Source: Streptomyces phaeofaciens
GTDB lineage: Bacteria; Actinomycetota; Actinomycetes; Streptomycetales; Streptomycetaceae
NCBI RefSeq assembly: GCF_014648915.1
Contig: NZ_BMSA01000034.1
Span: 1 to 64,000 of the forward strand
DNA: 64,000 nucleotides
Direction of reading: 5' to 3'
Made by a program: the position numbers and the translations under genes
Part shown: piece after piece, positions 51,495 to 60,545 of the stretch
Position numbering within the stretch: position 1 is the first letter of the stretch
Layout of the letters: every line of letters starts with the position of its first letter
The notes under the pieces: generated by a model
What the model was told of the DNA's origin: nothing
The model's database searches: none
The model's input: the letters and a program-made list of their open reading frames with translations, nothing else

Positions 51495-52631
51495 ATGACG
51501 CAGCCGACGCCCGTACGCTGCCCCGCGATCGAGCACCCGGACATCGCGATCAGCGATCCCGCCGCTCTGGAGCCGCTGCTCGACCGGCTGCGGTCCGCGC
51601 AGCCCGTCGCGGCCGACGAGACCTTCCCGCTCGGCACCGTACGCGCGGACGGGCGGATCGACCTGTGCAAGCAGGGCCTCGGCACGGTCGGCGCCGCCCG
51701 GCTGATGCCCGTCGCCGCGGCCTCCGCGCACGCCACGCACATCCTGCTCGGCACCAACGCCGTCGGGGACGACGGCGCCCGCTCGGTCGCCGACGCACTG
51801 ACGACGCACGGCCACGGCATCCACACCCTGTACCTCGGCTGCAACCGCATCGGCCCGGACGGCGTCACCGCGCTCACCGACGCGCTGACGACGGACGACA
51901 CCGTCCACGCCCTGTGGCTCAAGCGCAACCCGGTGGGCGACGCCGGAGCCCGGGCGATCGCCGCGATGCTCCGCCGGAACACCACGCTGCGCACCCTCGA
52001 CCTGGTCAACACCGGCCTCACCACCGACGGACTGCGGGCCCTGCTCGACGCCCTCACCGGCCGGCCCGGCCCGGTGGAACGCCTCTTCGTCGGAGGCAAC
52101 GGCCTGACCGCCGACGCCGCCCCGCTGCTGGCGGCGCTCATCCGTGACGCGGGGGTGCGCGAGCTCTACCTCCCCGCCAACCACCTCGGAGACGAAGGCG
52201 CGGCGATCCTCGCCGCCGCGGCCGACCCCGCACGGCCGGTACGCCTCGGCCTCGGCGGCAACGGCATCGGCCCCGCCGGCGCCCGCGCCCTCGCCGACTT
52301 CCTCGACGGGATCGAGGCCCTCGACCTGGGCCGACCACTGTCGGAACGCAGCCTCGGCGCGCCCGCCAACACCACCGGCGACGAAGGCGCCCACGCGCTG
52401 GCCGCCGCACTTCCGGGCAGCCCGCTGCGCCGGCTGGAGCTCTGCCACACCGGACTGACCGGCCGGGGCGCGAAGACCCTGCTGGCGGCCGTGCCCGACC
52501 ACTCGTCCCTGGAGTACGTCGGTCTCGGCCCCGGCCTGCCCCGCAAGGTGAAGCGCTCCTTCACCCTGCGCCTGCGGCCCGTCGGCCGGGCGCACCCCGA
52601 CCTGCGCGCGATAGGGAGTGTCTACCGTTGA
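51495..52631 (+). CDS. Leucine-rich-repeat (ribonuclease-inhibitor-like) protein
   Basis: 378 residues from ATG 51495 (two in-frame GTGs just upstream are alternatives). After about 60 residues there are roughly eight to nine LRR units of the RNI type, recognisable by repeated patterns such as LYLGCNRIGPDGVTAL, LWLKRNPVGDAGARAI and LDLVNTGLTTDGLRAL. No signal peptide or membrane span, so a cytoplasmic protein-binding scaffold. It is the first gene of a four-gene operon; the next start overlaps its stop (TTGA). Its role is probably recognition or assembly in the MoxR/VWA system. Confidence 0.88.
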   Translation: MTQPTPVRCPAIEHPDIAISDPAALEPLLDRLRSAQPVAADETFPLGTVRADGRIDLCKQGLGTVGAARLMPVAAASAHATHILLGTNAVGDDGARSVADALTTHGHGIHTLYLGCNRIGPDGVTALTDALTTDDTVHALWLKRNPVGDAGARAIAAMLRRNTTLRTLDLVNTGLTTDGLRALLDALTGRPGPVERLFVGGNGLTADAAPLLAALIRDAGVRELYLPANHLGDEGAAILAAAADPARPVRLGLGGNGIGPAGARALADFLDGIEALDLGRPLSERSLGAPANTTGDEGAHALAAALPGSPLRRLELCHTGLTGRGAKTLLAAVPDHSSLEYVGLGPGLPRKVKRSFTLRLRPVGRAHPDLRAIGSVYR

Positions 52632-54448
52632 GCACGCGTGGCGAACTCCTCTGTTTCCCACCGGACGAGGCGTCGAGCCGACACCGGATCCGCCGCTACG
52701 CGGTGCCTCACTGGATGATCGAGCGGGCCACCGCCTGCCGTCTGGCCGGTGACTGGCGCGGCGCCTGCGCGGCGGCGAACGTCGACATCGCGTTCGACCT
52801 GTCCGAGGTCGCCGACCACTGCGGCGACGACGTCGTGGCGCTCCTGGAGGACGACCTCCGTCACCTCGTCCCCGATCTGCTGCGCTGGCACCTGCCGCGC
52901 ACGCTCGGCGGGCGGACCACGCTCGCCAAGGACCGGACCGTCGTCCTCGCGCGCTACCGCCCGAAGACACCGGGCGAGGGCCGCCGGGCCACGCCGTACC
53001 TGCACGTCACCACTCCACCGATGATCGACGGACCCCAGCGGATCGCCCTGCGGTTCGAGACGCTCAAGGACGAGCAGGCCGCCGGCGTCTTCGGGCCGAC
53101 CACGGACGACTGGCGCACCGCGCGGCACTTGTGGGACGCACGGCACACCGCCGAACTGCGCGAACGGTGCGCCGGCGACACCGGGAGGCCCCCGTTCTTC
53201 CACGCCGACGGCACCCCGCGCGGCGCGCACGAACTGCCGACCGCCGATCCCGGCGACGGCGACCCGGCGGCCCGTGCCGAGTGGGCCACCCTGCTGCACC
53301 AGAAGGGCGACGCACCGGCCGCGTTCGCCGCCGCCGGAATCGAGCTGGACCTGACGCCCCCGCAGAAATCGGGCTGGTACCAGGCGGACCCGGAGCCGCT
53401 GCTGGGCAGGATGGCGATCGAGCACACCCGCCTGGAGCCGGAGATCCGCCGTCTGGTGGCCGAGGGCGTGGGCGACCGCTTCCTGATCGCCGCCCACTGG
53501 CGGACCTACATCCTGCTGGAGCCCACGGACACCGGCGGGCTGCTCGCACGAGTCGCCGACCGGGACGACGTCAAGGGCGAGCCCTTCCTCGCCGAGGCGC
53601 TGTGGCGCAGGCTCCCCGACCTCGACCTGCTGCGGGCCGAAGGCGCCGCACCGGAGCAGCTGCATCCGCTCGTCCGCGAGGCGCTGTTCCCCGCCTTCCG
53701 GGCCCCGCGGAGCCCGGCCCGTCCGCAGGGGCCGACGGCACCCGCATCCGTGCGGGTCAGGTGCCGTGGCGAATGGCACGAGGTCGCCTTCCGCCCCGGT
53801 GGCCTGCTGCGCATGCCGCACAGCGACGAGGAACAGCAGCGCGAACGCGCCATGCGCGCCTTCGGCGGCGCCGTCGCCGGATGCTTCGCCGTGGAACAGA
53901 CGTGGACCTCCGGACTGGGCCGCCTGCCGAAGGCGCTGCGCGCGCACCGCACCGAACTGTTCCTGCGTGCCCAGCACGGTGACACCCCCGGCGTGCTGGA
54001 ACTCCTCGACGCCGGTGTCGATCCCCGCGTACGGGACGCCACCGGCCGCACCCTGCTGCACGTCCTCAACCTCCTCGACCACGAGACGCTGCTGCCACGG
54101 CTGCTGGCGGAGGGCCTGGACCTCGAAGCCCGCGACCGGCGGGAGCGCACCCCGCTGTTCGTCGCGGTCAACGACCTCGGTTCGACGGCGCTGGTCGAGG
54201 CCCTCGTCGCCGCCGGGGCCCGGCTCGACGTGATCGACGGGTCCGAGCTGTCGCTCGCCCAGATCGTCCGACGGTACAAGCGGCCCGACCTGACGTTCCT
54301 GCGAGAACGCGTCCAGGAGGAGCATCCGGGCATCGGTGCCGAGTGGTGGGACGAATGGATGGACGAGCAGGAGGAGTACTACGCGCAGGACCCCGCCGAC
54401 CCCACCGACCCCACCGAACTCGACGACGAGGAAGAACCGTCCCCTTGA
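52628..54448 (+). CDS. Ankyrin-repeat-containing protein with a large uncharacterised N-terminal region
   Basis: 606 residues from TTG 52628, overlapping the LRR stop by 4 bp. The first 430 residues show no domain I recognise; they are soluble and rich in Arg, Asp and Trp (RYAVPHWMIERATACRLAGDWRGAC). At about 445-550 there are two to three ankyrin repeats (RTELFLRAQHGDTPGVLELL, DATGRTLLHVLNLLD, RRERTPLFVAVNDLGSTALVEALV). The tail is strongly acidic (about 560-606; DEWMDEQEEYYAQD). Coupled to the MoxR ATPase gene by a TTGA overlap. Likely an adaptor for the ATPase. Confidence 0.82.
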   Translation: MSTRGELLCFPPDEASSRHRIRRYAVPHWMIERATACRLAGDWRGACAAANVDIAFDLSEVADHCGDDVVALLEDDLRHLVPDLLRWHLPRTLGGRTTLAKDRTVVLARYRPKTPGEGRRATPYLHVTTPPMIDGPQRIALRFETLKDEQAAGVFGPTTDDWRTARHLWDARHTAELRERCAGDTGRPPFFHADGTPRGAHELPTADPGDGDPAARAEWATLLHQKGDAPAAFAAAGIELDLTPPQKSGWYQADPEPLLGRMAIEHTRLEPEIRRLVAEGVGDRFLIAAHWRTYILLEPTDTGGLLARVADRDDVKGEPFLAEALWRRLPDLDLLRAEGAAPEQLHPLVREALFPAFRAPRSPARPQGPTAPASVRVRCRGEWHEVAFRPGGLLRMPHSDEEQQRERAMRAFGGAVAGCFAVEQTWTSGLGRLPKALRAHRTELFLRAQHGDTPGVLELLDAGVDPRVRDATGRTLLHVLNLLDHETLLPRLLAEGLDLEARDRRERTPLFVAVNDLGSTALVEALVAAGARLDVIDGSELSLAQIVRRYKRPDLTFLRERVQEEHPGIGAEWWDEWMDEQEEYYAQDPADPTDPTELDDEEEPSP

Positions 54449-55656
54449 GCACCGACCCCACGGCCCCTGCCGCGCCTTCCGGCCCCCTGGCGGCCGCGGA
54501 CGACCTCAACCGCAGGCTGCGGGCGCTACGGACGGAACCGGCGGCGAACCCCCAACTGGAGGCGCTCGCCCTCGCCGTGACGGCCAATCAGCCCGTGCTG
54601 CTGTGGGGAGAGCCGGGCATCGGCAAGTCGGCCGGTCTGGAGCAACTCGCCGCGGGGCTCGGCCTGCCGCTGGAGACGGTGATCGCCAGCGTGCACGAGC
54701 CGTCCGACTTCGCCGGGCTGCCCATCGTCGGTGAGGACCCGGCCGTGACCGGTGTGCCGATGGCCCCGCCGGACTGGGCGGTCCGCCTGGCCCGCGCCGG
54801 ACAGGGCCTGCTCTTCTTCGACGAACTGTCCTCCGCACCGCCCGCCGTGCAGGCGGCCCTGCTGCGGGTGGTGCTCGAACGACGGGTCGGCAGCCTCGTG
54901 CTGCCGGACGCGGTGCGCATCGTCGCCGCCGCCAACCCGCCCTCCAGCGCGGCGGACGGCTGGCACCTCAGCCCGCCGCTCGCCAACCGCTTCGTCCACC
55001 TCCAATGGACCTACGACCCCCGGACGGTCGCCCGCGGCATGGCCGGCACCTGGCCGGAGGTGACCGTGCCCGTCGTCGACGCCGGCAAGGTGCCCGGCGC
55101 GGTCGCCCGGGCCCGGGGCGCGATCTCCGGCTTCCTCACCGCCCGGCCCGGCCTGGTCCACCACATCCCCGCCGACGCCGAGAGCCGGGGCCGGTCCTGG
55201 CCGTCCCCCCGGACCTGGGAGATGGGGCTGAAGCTGCTCGCCGCCGGGTACGCGACCGGCGTCGGACGCGAGGCGCTGGCCGCCGCGCTCACCGGGGCCG
55301 TCGGCGACGGCGCGGGCATCGAACTGCTGTCGTACCTCGAACACCTCGACCTGCCCGACCCCGACCGCGTCCTCGCCGACCCGGACGCCTTCGCCCTGCC
55401 CGAACGCGGCGACCGGCAACTGGCGTTCCTCATCGCGGTGGTCGCCGCCATCCAGAGCGACCTGACCCGGCCCCGGTGGGAGGCCGGCTGGACCGTCCTG
55501 GCCAAGGCCGTCGACGCGGGCGTACCGGACGTGGCCGCCCGGGCCGCCACCGACCTCGCGGCCATGCGCCACCTCGACTGGCCCGTACCGCCCGGCATCG
55601 ACGGCTTCCTCGGCCTCCTCCAGATGTCCGGAGCCCTGCCCGGCGGCGGCCGGTGA
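54445..55656 (+). CDS. MoxR-type AAA+ ATPase
   Basis: 403 residues from TTG 54445 (TTGA overlap). Walker A is LLWGEPGIGKSAG, Walker B is GLLFFDELSSAP, sensor 1 is RIVAAANPP, and the arginine-finger region is PPLANRFVHLQW. A C-terminal helical extension of about 180 residues follows the AAA core. MoxR ATPases act as chaperones that remodel or activate VWA-domain partners; the next gene encodes such a protein and overlaps this one. Cytoplasmic. Substrate recognition may be supplied by the LRR and ankyrin proteins of the same operon. Confidence 0.9.
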   Translation: MSTDPTAPAAPSGPLAAADDLNRRLRALRTEPAANPQLEALALAVTANQPVLLWGEPGIGKSAGLEQLAAGLGLPLETVIASVHEPSDFAGLPIVGEDPAVTGVPMAPPDWAVRLARAGQGLLFFDELSSAPPAVQAALLRVVLERRVGSLVLPDAVRIVAAANPPSSAADGWHLSPPLANRFVHLQWTYDPRTVARGMAGTWPEVTVPVVDAGKVPGAVARARGAISGFLTARPGLVHHIPADAESRGRSWPSPRTWEMGLKLLAAGYATGVGREALAAALTGAVGDGAGIELLSYLEHLDLPDPDRVLADPDAFALPERGDRQLAFLIAVVAAIQSDLTRPRWEAGWTVLAKAVDAGVPDVAARAATDLAAMRHLDWPVPPGIDGFLGLLQMSGALPGGGR

Positions 55657-56855
55657 GACCTACGGGGACGACGGAGGATGCCCGCCGCGCCCTGGACCTG
55701 ACCAAACTGCTCGCCGCCCGCTACAAGGCGGCGAGCGACCGGCCCTATCTGGCGTCGGCGCTGTACGCCCTGACCGTCGTCCCGAGCCCGGACGTGCCGA
55801 CGATGGGCGTGGACCGGCACTGGCGCTGCTACGTGTCCCCCGCCTTCGTCGACGCGACGCCGGTGCCCGAGCTCGCGGGCGTGTGGGTGCACGAGGCGGC
55901 GCATCTGCTGCGCGACCACCACGGCCGGGCGGACCGGCTCCCCGCCGCCGCCCAGCGCGACCACCACCGCGTCAACGTCGCGCAGGACTGCGAGATCAAC
56001 GACGACCTGCTCTCCGACGGCCTGCGCCTGCCCGACGGACGCATGGAACCCCGCCTCTTCGGACTCCCCGAGGGCCGGCTGTTCGAGGAGTACCTCGACC
56101 GGCTCCCGCCCGAGGTGCGAACGCCGGACTGCGGATCCGGTGCGCACGGCCGGCCCGCGCCCTGGGAACTCCCCGAGTCCGGCGGTCCCGCCCGGCTCGG
56201 CGAGGTCGAGGCGCAGGCGCTGCGCCGGCAGACCGCCGAGGCGATGCGCGCCCATCAGCGCACCCGCGGCAACCTGCCCGCGGGCTGGCAGCGCTGGGCC
56301 GAGGAGGTTCTGGAACCCACGGTGGACTGGCGACGCGCGCTCTCCGGCGCGGTCCGGGAGGCCGCCGCCTGGGCCGCCGGCGCCGTCGACTACACCTACC
56401 GCCGCCCCTCGCGTCGCACCCCGGCGCTGCGCGGCGTCGTCCTGCCGAGCCTGCGCCGCCCGCTGCCCCGGGTCGCCGTCGTCATCGACACCTCCGGCTC
56501 GATGGGCGACGCCGAACTGGCCGCCGCCCTCGGGGAGGTGACGGGCGTCCTGCGCGAGGTCGGGATCCGCGGCAACCGCGTGACCGTGCTCGCCTGCGAC
56601 GCCGACGTGCACGCCGTGTCCCGGGTGGTGGCCACCGAACAGATCACCCTGGGCGGCGGTGGTGGCACGGACATGCGCGTCGGCATCGAGGCGGCGCTCG
56701 CGACGCCCGATCGCCCGAGCATCGTCGTCGTCCTCACCGACGGCTACACCCCCTGGCCCGACGAGGCCCCGCCCTGCCGCATCATCGCGGCCCTGATCGG
56801 CCCTGCCGCACCAGAGCCACCGAACTGGGTGGAGACCGTGCGCATTCCCACCTGA
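55653..56855 (+). CDS. VWA-like protein with an N-terminal HEXXH metallopeptidase-like domain (DUF2201 type)
   Basis: 400 residues from GTG 55653, overlapping the ATPase stop (GTGA). The N-terminal half has a zincin motif, VWVHEAAHLLRDHH (His80, Glu81, His84), and NVAQDCEINDDLL downstream. The C-terminal VWA-like domain (about 270-400) has an intact MIDAS start, VIDTSGSMG, and GGGTDMRVG. It is the classic VWA partner of MoxR ATPases. A plausible mechanism is ATPase-driven activation of the metal-dependent domain; whether it is a true peptidase is unproven. It ends the four-gene operon. Confidence 0.88.
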   Translation: MRPTGTTEDARRALDLTKLLAARYKAASDRPYLASALYALTVVPSPDVPTMGVDRHWRCYVSPAFVDATPVPELAGVWVHEAAHLLRDHHGRADRLPAAAQRDHHRVNVAQDCEINDDLLSDGLRLPDGRMEPRLFGLPEGRLFEEYLDRLPPEVRTPDCGSGAHGRPAPWELPESGGPARLGEVEAQALRRQTAEAMRAHQRTRGNLPAGWQRWAEEVLEPTVDWRRALSGAVREAAAWAAGAVDYTYRRPSRRTPALRGVVLPSLRRPLPRVAVVIDTSGSMGDAELAAALGEVTGVLREVGIRGNRVTVLACDADVHAVSRVVATEQITLGGGGGTDMRVGIEAALATPDRPSIVVVLTDGYTPWPDEAPPCRIIAALIGPAAPEPPNWVETVRIPT

Positions 56856-56900
56856 CACGGGCCTGGGGAGGGCCGATGTTCAGCCCCTGACCTGGGGCGA

Positions 56901-56906
56901 TACGAT
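56901..56906 (+). promoter_or_regulatory. -10 box implying a leaderless small-secreted-protein mRNA
   Basis: TACGAT ends 8 bp before ATG 56915 and no Shine-Dalgarno sequence is present, so the transcript probably begins at or next to the start codon. Confidence 0.4.
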
Positions 56907-56914
56907 CCCGCGTC

Positions 56915-57286
56915 ATGAGACGATCGGTGATCGCGCTGTTGAGCGCAGGGGTAGTCGTGCTTGCGGGGAGTGGGTACGCCGTCGGCGCGGGCCACGACGA
57001 CGGCGCGGCTGAGCGGTCCGCGAAGTGTGAACAGCCCACGCGGGATTTCGCCGAGCGCGCCGGTCGACTCCGCAAGCAGGTGCAGGGAGACGACGCGCGC
57101 TGGCAGGTGGTCACGGCACAGACCGAGATCCTCGCCGTGCTCGTGAAGCAGAACGCGACCTGCTTCGATGCCGGAACGCGCGCGGCGGCGACCGTCGTCC
57201 AGCGGCTCTCCGGGGGAGAACAGGATGCCGCCAGATGCGACCTCATCGGCATCAAGGCCGGGGACTGCGCGGTTCAGGTCTCCTGA
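56915..57286 (+). CDS. Small secreted protein of unknown function
   Basis: 123 residues. An N-terminal signal (RRSVIALLSAGVVVLAGSGYAVGA) is cleaved around residue 26. The mature domain of about 95 residues is helical in character with four Cys (KCEQPTRDF, NATCFDAG, ARCDLIG, GDCAVQV). No family recognised. The start follows a good -10 box directly. It stands alone after the MoxR/VWA operon (59-bp gap) and need not belong to it. Confidence 0.7.
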   Translation: MRRSVIALLSAGVVVLAGSGYAVGAGHDDGAAERSAKCEQPTRDFAERAGRLRKQVQGDDARWQVVTAQTEILAVLVKQNATCFDAGTRAAATVVQRLSGGEQDAARCDLIGIKAGDCAVQVS

Positions 57287-57636
57287 CAGGGCGCCGCGTG
57301 GCCTACGGCTCACCCCACTCAGGGACGCACATCATGCGGTGGGCGCCATCTGAAGGCCTCGGGGTGTCGTCGGGGCCGGGGTCCGGTCCGGGTGCGGTCG
57401 TGGCCCCGTCGGCTTGGCCTGATTCATCGAGCGCACATCGTTCCCGCGGACGCGTTGGGCCGTCCTGGGCTGTTCGGCCGACGAAGCGAGATGTCGTGCA
57501 GGGCGTCGCGAGCGTCAGGGGTCTTCGACCTGTGACCATGGAGCGTTCAGGGAAAGTGATCGACTAGGAGCTCCAGGTCGCGGGCCGCTGCGCCGCCGCC
57601 ATGTGGCGCTCGCGGGAACGCGCTGTAGGTGATGTG
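57287..57636. other. Intergenic region without recognised features
   Basis: About 350 bp. Frames present here (for example a 78-codon one on the minus strand at 57303-57539) lack a ribosome binding site and any domain. AGGTGA at 57627-57632 precedes the next gene. I see no stable terminator or repeat. Confidence 0.5.
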
Positions 57637-58437
57637 GTGAACTGGTTGATCTCGCTGCCGGCGGTGGCGCTGGTGGTGGGCGGGCTCCTCCTCGCCTTCC
57701 TGGTCGCGGCCGCTGCGCGGGTCGGCGTCCGGGCGCTCGTGCCGGTCGGGGAACAGGACCGGGTGCCGCAGATCGCCACACCCCTGATGCCGACACTCGG
57801 CGCCGCCTTCGCGATCTTTGCGGCACTCTCACTGGCCAGCGAGGCCGGCTACCTGCGCGCGGCGGAGGCACTGGTGAGCGACGAGGCGGCCGCGGCCTCC
57901 CGCCTGGCCTGGGCGGCGACAAGTCCACGAGTCCACTCGGAGCCGATCCACGCGGCCCTCCACGACTACTTGCGGACCACGCGTGCCCGGGAGTGGAAGG
58001 CCACGCAAACGGCGTCCGGCGGCGACGACGCGGCCACCGCTCGCGCGATCGCCCGGCTGGAGCGGATCGTGCGCGCCGAGGCGGCCCGGCCCGAGGTGGG
58101 AACCCCGACGGGCACGGAGCTGGTGGTCTCCCTGGACGGCGTCACCAGTGGTCGTCGCGCCCGCATCGCGGCCGCAGCGCGCGACGTTCCCGCGCTCTAC
58201 GTCGTCACGCTCGTGGTCAGCGGGCTGGCCCTGATCGTGAACTCGGGCGCACTGGTCTTCCGCAGCAGCCCGCGAACGTCGTTGCTCGTCGCGGGTGTTG
58301 CGAGTGTGGTGGGGTTGAGCCTGGCCTTGCTCTTCGCGCTCAGCGCGCCCTGGAGCGGAGCCCTCGTCGTCACCGGGCACCCACTCGACGCCGTCATCGG
58401 AGACCTGAATTCCGGCTTCTTCGCCGGCAGTCCCTAG
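57637..58437 (+). CDS. DUF4239-like (bestrophin-like) membrane protein
   Basis: 266 residues from GTG 57637; AGGTGA four bases upstream decides this start over ATG 57601 or GTG 57634. Four membrane spans: two near the N terminus (LPAVALVVGGLLLAFLVAAAA; PTLGAAFAIFAALSLAS) and two near the C terminus, flanking a soluble helical region of about 110 residues. This matches the DUF4239/bestrophin-like arrangement; possible ion channel, but function is not established. Followed by a strong bidirectional terminator. Confidence 0.75.
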   Translation: MNWLISLPAVALVVGGLLLAFLVAAAARVGVRALVPVGEQDRVPQIATPLMPTLGAAFAIFAALSLASEAGYLRAAEALVSDEAAAASRLAWAATSPRVHSEPIHAALHDYLRTTRAREWKATQTASGGDDAATARAIARLERIVRAEAARPEVGTPTGTELVVSLDGVTSGRRARIAAAARDVPALYVVTLVVSGLALIVNSGALVFRSSPRTSLLVAGVASVVGLSLALLFALSAPWSGALVVTGHPLDAVIGDLNSGFFAGSP

Positions 58438-58470
58438 GGCGGGGCGCGACACCACGCACCGGGCAGGGGA

Positions 58471-58505
58471 ACGGCCCCTGACCAGGCCGGGCGGTCAGGG
58501 GCCGT
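58471..58505. terminator. Bidirectional terminator between DUF4239-like and VOC genes
   Basis: A perfect 13-bp stem (58471-58483 with 58493-58505) with a 9-nt loop between convergent genes, ending 6 bp before the VOC stop codon. Confidence 0.8.
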
Positions 58506-58511
58506 CGGTGC

Positions 58512-58946
58512 TCAGTCGAGACAGAACTCGTTGCCCTCGATGTCCTGCATCAGGATGCACGACTCGTTCTCCTCGTCGGCGGTCAGCAGTCGTACGCGCA
58601 CCGCGCCGAGCGCCATCAGCCGTGTGCATTCGGCCTCGAGCGTGGCCAGGCGCTCTTCACCCACCAGCCCGGTGCCGACCCGCACGTCGAGATGCACCCG
58701 ATTCTTGACGACCTTGCCTTCGGGAACACGCTGGAAATACAGTCGCGGGCCCTCACCTGTGGGATCGCCGCAGGCGAACCACGCACCCCGATCCTCGGGC
58801 GACCGCGAGCTGTGGAAATCGTCCCAAGTGTCGAACCCCTTCGGCGGCGGGGGCACGACGTACCCCAACACCTCGCACCAGAAGCGAGCGACGCGCTCAG
58901 GATCCGCGCAGTCGAAGGTGACTTGGAACTTCTTGATCGATCCCAT
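58512..58946 (-). CDS. VOC superfamily (glyoxalase-like) protein
   Basis: 144 residues from ATG 58946, with GGTGAG upstream; a TTG 11 codons earlier is possible but would add non-conserved residues. The paired beta-alpha-beta units begin FQVTFDCADPERVARFWCEVLGY and NRVHLDVRVG, and the end is MQDIEGNEFCLD, the usual VOC metal-site Glu region. Similar actinobacterial proteins are annotated as glyoxalase or dioxygenase-like; the substrate is unknown. Monocistronic. Confidence 0.88.
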   Translation of the reverse strand: MGSIKKFQVTFDCADPERVARFWCEVLGYVVPPPPKGFDTWDDFHSSRSPEDRGAWFACGDPTGEGPRLYFQRVPEGKVVKNRVHLDVRVGTGLVGEERLATLEAECTRLMALGAVRVRLLTADEENESCILMQDIEGNEFCLD

Positions 58947-59052
58947 CGGCTCACCGTACCAGGGGCACTCTGTGCTCAACTCCCGGTGCGCATCGGCTTG
59001 ATGACGGGAGGACAGACCTGGCCGAGGCCGAGGTCCACAGGTCGCTCTCGGT

Positions 59053-59373
59053 TCACGCGCCGGGAGGGCGGAAGGAGACCTGCCGACGGGTCGCCTCGTC
59101 GATCTCGTCGAGGGTGAGCAGGGGAGTGGCCCGGGTGCGGAGCGCGCCGCTGGCCTTCACGCTGAGGCTGACCGCGGCCATGGAGACCGGGTCCGGGAAG
59201 TCGAGGATGCCCACGAAGTCGTCCTCACCGAAGGCGAAGTACATGGCCTCGACCGTCCCGCCGAGGCCGGCGACGACCTGTTCGACGGCCGCGCGACGGC
59301 CACTCGCCCCTTCCTCGAGCAGCCCCTTCGCGCCCTCGGGGGTGTAGGTGGCCTGGATGAGGTACTTCGGCAT
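59053..59373 (-). CDS. GYD domain protein
   Basis: 106 residues from ATG 59373, with GGGAGCA upstream. A ferredoxin-like dimeric alpha/beta fold is suggested by KYLIQATYTPEGAKGLLEEG, AMYFAFGEDDFVGILDFPD and LSVKASGALRTRATPLLT, hallmarks of the GYD family. Function unknown; small cytoplasmic protein. It lies between the VOC and sirtuin genes on the same strand, with gaps of about 105-120 bp, so co-transcription is possible but not evident. Confidence 0.85.
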   Translation of the reverse strand: MPKYLIQATYTPEGAKGLLEEGASGRRAAVEQVVAGLGGTVEAMYFAFGEDDFVGILDFPDPVSMAAVSLSVKASGALRTRATPLLTLDEIDEATRRQVSFRPPGA

Positions 59374-59493
59374 AGGGGGTGCTCCCTGCCCGCGACGTGA
59401 CCGGTACGCAGGTTGGACTTCCCTCTGGCACGCCGACCGCCACCCGCCCTACGCCTGGATTCACCCGTTGGAAGCCGAACCGCTGCCAGGTGA

Positions 59494-60414
59494 TCACGGC
59501 GTCACGAGATGCGGTGGTGGCGGCGCCTCGTCGTCGACGGGGATGCCCAGCCGGCCCGCGACCGTGGTCAGGGCCGTTCCCAGCGGGAGCGCGACCCGGG
59601 TGAGGGCGTGCCGGTCGCCCCGGGTCGGGTCCCGGTTGACGATCAGCACGGGCTTCCCGTCCTGGGCCGCCTGGCGGACGAACCGGAGCCCGGACATCAC
59701 TGTCAGTGACGAGCCGAGGATCAGGAGTGAGGTCGCTTCGCGGACCAGGGTGCGGCAGTGCTCGACCCGCTGTGGCGGAACGGTTTCGCCGAAGAACACC
59801 ACGTCCGGTTTGAGGATGCCGCCGCAGACCGCGCAGGGCATCACGCGGAAGTCCCCGATCTGCTCGTCGGTGAGGTCGGCGTCGCCGTCCGGGTTGATTC
59901 CCGCGGCCACCGGATCGAAGCCCGCGTTGGCCTCCTCCAGCCGTCGGGCGAGTTCCCGGCGCGGGCTGGAGGCGCCGCAGGAGAGGCAGACGACCCGGGC
60001 CAGGCTTCCGTGGAGCTCCACGACGTCCTCGCTGCCGGCGGCCTGGTGCAGGCCGTCGACGTTCTGGGTGATGACACCCGAGAGCAGGCCGTGCCGCCCG
60101 AACGCGGCCACGGCCCGGTGTCCGGCGTTGGGGTGGGCGCGGCCGAAGGTGCGCCAGCCGAGGTGGCTGCGCGCCCAGTACCGGCGCCGGGCCTGGGCGC
60201 CGGCGGTGAAGTCCTGGTAGGTCATCGGGGTGTGCCGGCTCAGGCTTCCGCCCTCGCCCCGGTAGTCGGGGATGCCCGACTCGGTGGAGATGCCGGCCCC
60301 GCTGAGCACCAGCAGGCCGCCGGCGCTCAGTGCGTCGGTGACCTGCTCCAGGTCCGTGGTGCCCGGCGGCAGGTCCTCGGTGGGGGTCCAGCTCAGAGTG
60401 GGGCGCATGCGCAT
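59494..60414 (-). CDS. Sir2-family NAD-dependent protein deacylase
   Basis: 306 residues from ATG 60414 (a second ATG at 60408 is equally possible). Sirtuin motifs: VLSGAGISTESGIPDYRG (NAD binding), TQNVDGLHQAAG, catalytic His in VELHGSLARVVC, four zinc-binding Cys in CLSCG and CAVCG, KPDVVFFGE, and LGSSLTVMSG. It removes acyl groups from protein lysines, producing nicotinamide and O-acyl-ADP-ribose. Cytoplasmic; it stands alone. Confidence 0.92.
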   Translation of the reverse strand: MRMRPTLSWTPTEDLPPGTTDLEQVTDALSAGGLLVLSGAGISTESGIPDYRGEGGSLSRHTPMTYQDFTAGAQARRRYWARSHLGWRTFGRAHPNAGHRAVAAFGRHGLLSGVITQNVDGLHQAAGSEDVVELHGSLARVVCLSCGASSPRRELARRLEEANAGFDPVAAGINPDGDADLTDEQIGDFRVMPCAVCGGILKPDVVFFGETVPPQRVEHCRTLVREATSLLILGSSLTVMSGLRFVRQAAQDGKPVLIVNRDPTRGDRHALTRVALPLGTALTTVAGRLGIPVDDEAPPPPHLVTP

Positions 60415-60545
60415 GCCTGCCAGGGTACGAAACGGGCTGCCCACGGTGCCTCCAGTCGCTCACACCGATCGGCGGGGACCGCCGGTCCGTCGGCGGAGCG
60501 CCCCACCGCTTGAGATCACCGGCGGGCGGGCCGACAGTGGGATGC

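Noticed and set aside
51279..57286. An integrated mobile element targeting the tRNA-like sequence
   Set aside because: No integrase, excisionase, relaxase or repeated 3' end of the RNA was found downstream; composition and codon use match the rest of the window.
57303..57539. A 78-codon minus-strand frame in the gap before the DUF4239-like gene
   Set aside because: No ribosome binding site, no domain, and proline/aspartate-rich composition typical of chance frames in GC-rich DNA.
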